Source: Methanoculleus sp. UBA77 (GTDB taxonomy: Archaea > Halobacteriota > Methanomicrobia > Methanomicrobiales > Methanoculleaceae). Taken from it: DNA of 7,867 bases. Location: contig DALN01000162.1 in assembly GCA_002499455.1 (NCBI GenBank), forward strand, positions 1-7,867, given 5' to 3'. The translations under genes were made by a program, and so were the position numbers. Each line of letters begins with the position of its first letter. Position 1 is the stretch's first letter. The notes beneath the pieces were generated by a model. The model saw nothing but the letters and a program-made list of their open reading frames with translations. It was not told the DNA's origin and did no database searches. Below are positions 5,838 through 7,867 of this stretch, in pieces.

Positions 5838-7211
5838 TCATCTCCCCGTCAGCCTCTTTATCCTCGCAAGCGGTGAGGACCGTTCCAGGAATGCCGAGAG
5901 GAACCCGGCAAACTCCTCCTCCCAGCACTCCGCACCGGCCTTCACCGTCCAGCCCTGCTTCATCGACCGGCGGACGTGTTTGCCGAGCGCGACCTCAAAG
6001 AGAACCTTCGACCGGAGGAGGTCGAGAGCGCGGGTGAACGGCCGGGGCACCTCCACGACGTAGCGGCCGTCCTCGACATAGGGGCCGGCAAAGACCTCCT
6101 CCCGGACGTACTTTTCGAGGAACTTCTCCGCGTTCTCTCTTGAGGAGAGCGGCGGTCCGATATGCCGGCGCATTGCCGGGGCCTCCGCGACCATCAGTTC
6201 GAAGACGAGTATGCACCGCTCCTTCTCCATGCAGACGTCGATACGGTTGGCCGGAAACCCGTTCCGCTCCAGGAGCTCCCGGATCGACTCGGCAGACTTG
6301 CGGAGCTGCGGGACCACCGTGTCGGGCGTGTAGTCCGGTGTCGCAAAGATGACGGAGAAGAGATGCGTCCCCCGTGCCGCGAGCAGGCGGGCAAAGACCT
6401 CCTTAGTGAGCGGGGATGTCTTCGGCCGGCAGAAGAACGCCATCGACGGCTCCGCCAGGTAGCCCCGGGCGAGTTCGGCGAACTCGAACATCCGCGAGAG
6501 CGAGAGCGCCGCCGCCACGTTCCGCTCCGGGTCGACCGGGTCGATGACGACGAGCGGATCCTCGAACTCCTTTGCCCCGTGCTGCTCGATATCGATCACC
6601 TCGCCCGGTCTCCAGCGGGCGGCGGCCTCGAGAAGCGCGTGGAACCCGCCGTAGTAGATCGTCAGGACCTCGCAGAGGTAGCCGGAGAACCCCTCGGTCA
6701 TGTGGTCCGACCCGTAGACCCCGCCCGCCTTCGCGAACTGCTTCAGGAGGAGGACGTCATCGGCGTAGTCGCCGATATGCGCGAGGATGTAGCGGGTATG
6801 GAACGGGGTCCGGTCCACGGCGCTTTTGATCTCGGTGGCGCTCGCGACAGCGTAGCAGGGGACGAGATCGATGTCGAGCGAGTCGATCGTCGCGTTGAGG
6901 TAGGGGTGCTCCGCGTACTTCTCGCGCCAGGTCGCACCGAACTCCCCGGCGATCCGGCGCGCGAGAGAGAGGCCCTGCTCCTGCAGGTCCTCGCGGGAGA
7001 GCGCGGGGTCAAAGAGCATGAAGACGTCGAGGTCCCGGTCGCCGCGGACGAAGGTGTCGCGGGCGACCGAGCCCACCATCATCGCCTTCGCCATCCCGGA
7101 CCGCTCCACCGCCTCGATCAGGCGCTCTCCCATCACCCGGACGTAGGCCCGCTCCTCTGGCGTGGGGCGGATCCGATTGAGCACCTCTTCCTCGCAGGGA
7201 TACCGGGTCAA
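5838..7211 (-). CDS. cca: Archaeal class I CCA-adding tRNA nucleotidyltransferase
   Basis: Adds or repairs the 3' CCA end of tRNAs from CTP and ATP, without a template. The 457-residue protein matches the archaeal class I enzyme along its length (the Archaeoglobus enzyme is about 437). The nucleotidyltransferase head has GSVARDT (47-53), the metal-binding pair D60 and D62 in DRDLDVF, and the third acidic residue D115 in DIDLVPCY. Then come SAVDRTPFH (130-138), GFSGYLCE (174-181) and DPVDPERNVA (224-233), followed by the tRNA-binding body and tail. TTG 7211 is chosen as start: a perfect GGAGG (7223-7219) lies seven nt upstream and the TTG overlaps the thpR stop as TTGA. GTG 7184, with GAGG five nt upstream, would shorten it by nine residues and is the alternative. 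It is co-transcribed with thpR, both acting on RNA 3' ends or cyclic phosphates, and converges with the ClC gene across only 59 bp. Confidence 0.95.
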   Translation of the reverse strand: MTRYPCEEEVLNRIRPTPEERAYVRVMGERLIEAVERSGMAKAMMVGSVARDTFVRGDRDLDVFMLFDPALSREDLQEQGLSLARRIAGEFGATWREKYAEHPYLNATIDSLDIDLVPCYAVASATEIKSAVDRTPFHTRYILAHIGDYADDVLLLKQFAKAGGVYGSDHMTEGFSGYLCEVLTIYYGGFHALLEAAARWRPGEVIDIEQHGAKEFEDPLVVIDPVDPERNVAAALSLSRMFEFAELARGYLAEPSMAFFCRPKTSPLTKEVFARLLAARGTHLFSVIFATPDYTPDTVVPQLRKSAESIRELLERNGFPANRIDVCMEKERCILVFELMVAEAPAMRRHIGPPLSSRENAEKFLEKYVREEVFAGPYVEDGRYVVEVPRPFTRALDLLRSKVLFEVALGKHVRRSMKQGWTVKAGAECWEEEFAGFLSAFLERSSPLARIKRLTGR

Positions 7212-7747
7212 AGCGGTACCTCCGCAAGGTCCTCGTAGATGGGCCCCCTGGGGGTCAGCGTGCTCTTCTTGAGACGGATCATCTCCACCCGGCACCGGCC
7301 GAGCGGTTCGCGGGGCAGGCATTCGACCTCCCGGCACTGCGAGGGATGGAACTCCTTGACGCGGGCAAGGGTTACGTGAGGGCGGAAGGGGCGGGTCTCC
7401 CGGGCAAAGCCGAACGGCAGAAGGAGATCGTCCACCTGCCGGGCAAGGGCGGCACTCTCCCCGCCGTCCGCGACGTCGCACCAGATCACCCGCGGCCGCC
7501 GCGGCGGGTTGCAGACCGGATGTCCGACCGTCAGGTCGAAGGGAGCGGCACGGACCGAACGGAGCGCCCCGATGATCGGTTCAATCTGCGCGGGATCGAC
7601 TTCCCCGAGAAACTTGAGCGTGATGTGGAGGTTCGCGGGGTCGACGATGGCGAGCCGGCCGCCGGCCTGTGCCAGGCAGGTCTGGGACTCGCGGGCCTTC
7701 CCGCGGATATCCTCGGAGAGGTCGATTGCAACAAACGTCCTGACCAT
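7208..7747 (-). CDS. thpR: RNA 2',3'-cyclic phosphodiesterase (LigT-like 2H phosphoesterase)
   Basis: A 179-residue protein of the 2H phosphoesterase superfamily, formerly called 2'-5' RNA ligase, which hydrolyses RNA 2',3'-cyclic phosphates to 2'-phosphates and can join some tRNA halves in vitro. Both catalytic HxTx motifs are present: HITL (H41-L44) and HVTL (H124-L127), spaced as in the family. The N-terminus MVRTFVAIDLS and the NPPRRPRVIWCDV segment are typical, and the length is normal. The ATG at 7747 has no good Shine-Dalgarno sequence, but a weak TATA-like element lies about 29 nt upstream, so the mRNA may be leaderless. The gene overlaps cca by 4 nt, so the two are an operon. A link to repair or splicing of tRNA ends is suggested by the pairing, but the in vivo substrate of archaeal members is unsettled. 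Confidence 0.93.
   Translation of the reverse strand: MVRTFVAIDLSEDIRGKARESQTCLAQAGGRLAIVDPANLHITLKFLGEVDPAQIEPIIGALRSVRAAPFDLTVGHPVCNPPRRPRVIWCDVADGGESAALARQVDDLLLPFGFARETRPFRPHVTLARVKEFHPSQCREVECLPREPLGRCRVEMIRLKKSTLTPRGPIYEDLAEVPL
7218..7223 (-). promoter_or_regulatory. Shine-Dalgarno sequence deciding the cca start
   Basis: The minus strand reads GGAGGT here, within the last codons of thpR and six to seven nt before TTG 7211. It is the strongest ribosome binding site in the window and the main reason for preferring a TTG start over the internal GTG. Confidence 0.6.
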
Positions 7748-7770
7748 GTTACCGTACTATCGTGCCTCAC

Positions 7771-7780
7771 TCTACAAAAT
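7771..7780 (-). promoter_or_regulatory. Weak TATA-like box upstream of thpR
   Basis: The minus strand reads ATTTTGTAGA, centred about 28-29 nt upstream of ATG 7747. The match to an archaeal TATA box is imperfect, but the position suits a leaderless thpR-cca transcript and no ribosome binding site is present. Confidence 0.25.
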
Positions 7781-7867
7781 GCTGATCGTCCGGCAGAGGC
7801 GCATCCGGCGGAACCGGGCGATCGGACACCGCAGGTAAGAATTCGGCAGTTATTATTCCCGCGATCC

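Noticed and set aside
6162..7238. Plus-strand open frame of 358 codons opposite cca
   Set aside because: Translation is charge-rich and repetitive. The minus strand carries all class I CCA-adding enzyme motifs.
7748..7867. A further gene at the right edge
   Set aside because: Neither strand gives a convincing product. A TTATTATT stretch (7850-7857) could belong to a promoter for a gene outside the window, but this cannot be judged.

Overview
The window looks like a stretch of a GC-rich methanogenic archaeon, most likely of the order Methanomicrobiales (Methanoculleus-like). This rests on several signs: a split archaeal-type glutamate synthase joined to a coenzyme F420-type electron-input subunit, an archaeal class I CCA-adding enzyme, archaeal TATA boxes about 27 nt upstream of start codons, a T-run terminator, and strong GC bias at third codon positions. 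The genus is an inference; no rRNA is present.

Positions 1-2443 (+) hold the end of an operon of three tightly packed genes: the FMN/Fe-S domain of glutamate synthase (cut by the window edge), the separate GXGXG beta-helix domain, and an FrhB/FpoF-like iron-sulfur flavoprotein. Together they suggest a glutamate synthase fed by reduced F420 instead of NADPH, with electrons passing from F420H2 through FAD and two ferredoxin-type clusters to the GltB Fe-S/FMN centre. A T-run follows. Positions 2444-2827 hold no gene. They carry a cluster of direct and inverted repeats built on CTCACGCGAA / TTCGCGTGAG.

Positions 2828-3226 (-) encode a four-helix membrane protein of unknown function. A divergent intergenic region follows, with a perfect 10-bp inverted repeat next to the start of an AEC-family permease gene (3479-4431, +). 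That gene is broken by a one-base frameshift near its 3' end. A short coding-like remnant lies at 4436-4549. Next is a divergent ClC-type chloride channel homologue (4627-5778, +) whose start is best placed at a GTG just downstream of a TATA box.

Positions 5838-7747 (-) hold a two-gene RNA-processing operon, thpR followed by cca. They overlap by 4 nt, and cca probably starts at a TTG behind a perfect Shine-Dalgarno sequence. The last 120 bases are upstream sequence of thpR. No CRISPR array, tRNA, rRNA, insertion sequence or obvious foreign island was seen. The least explained items are the repeat cluster, the inverted repeat at the permease start, and the atypical ClC motifs.
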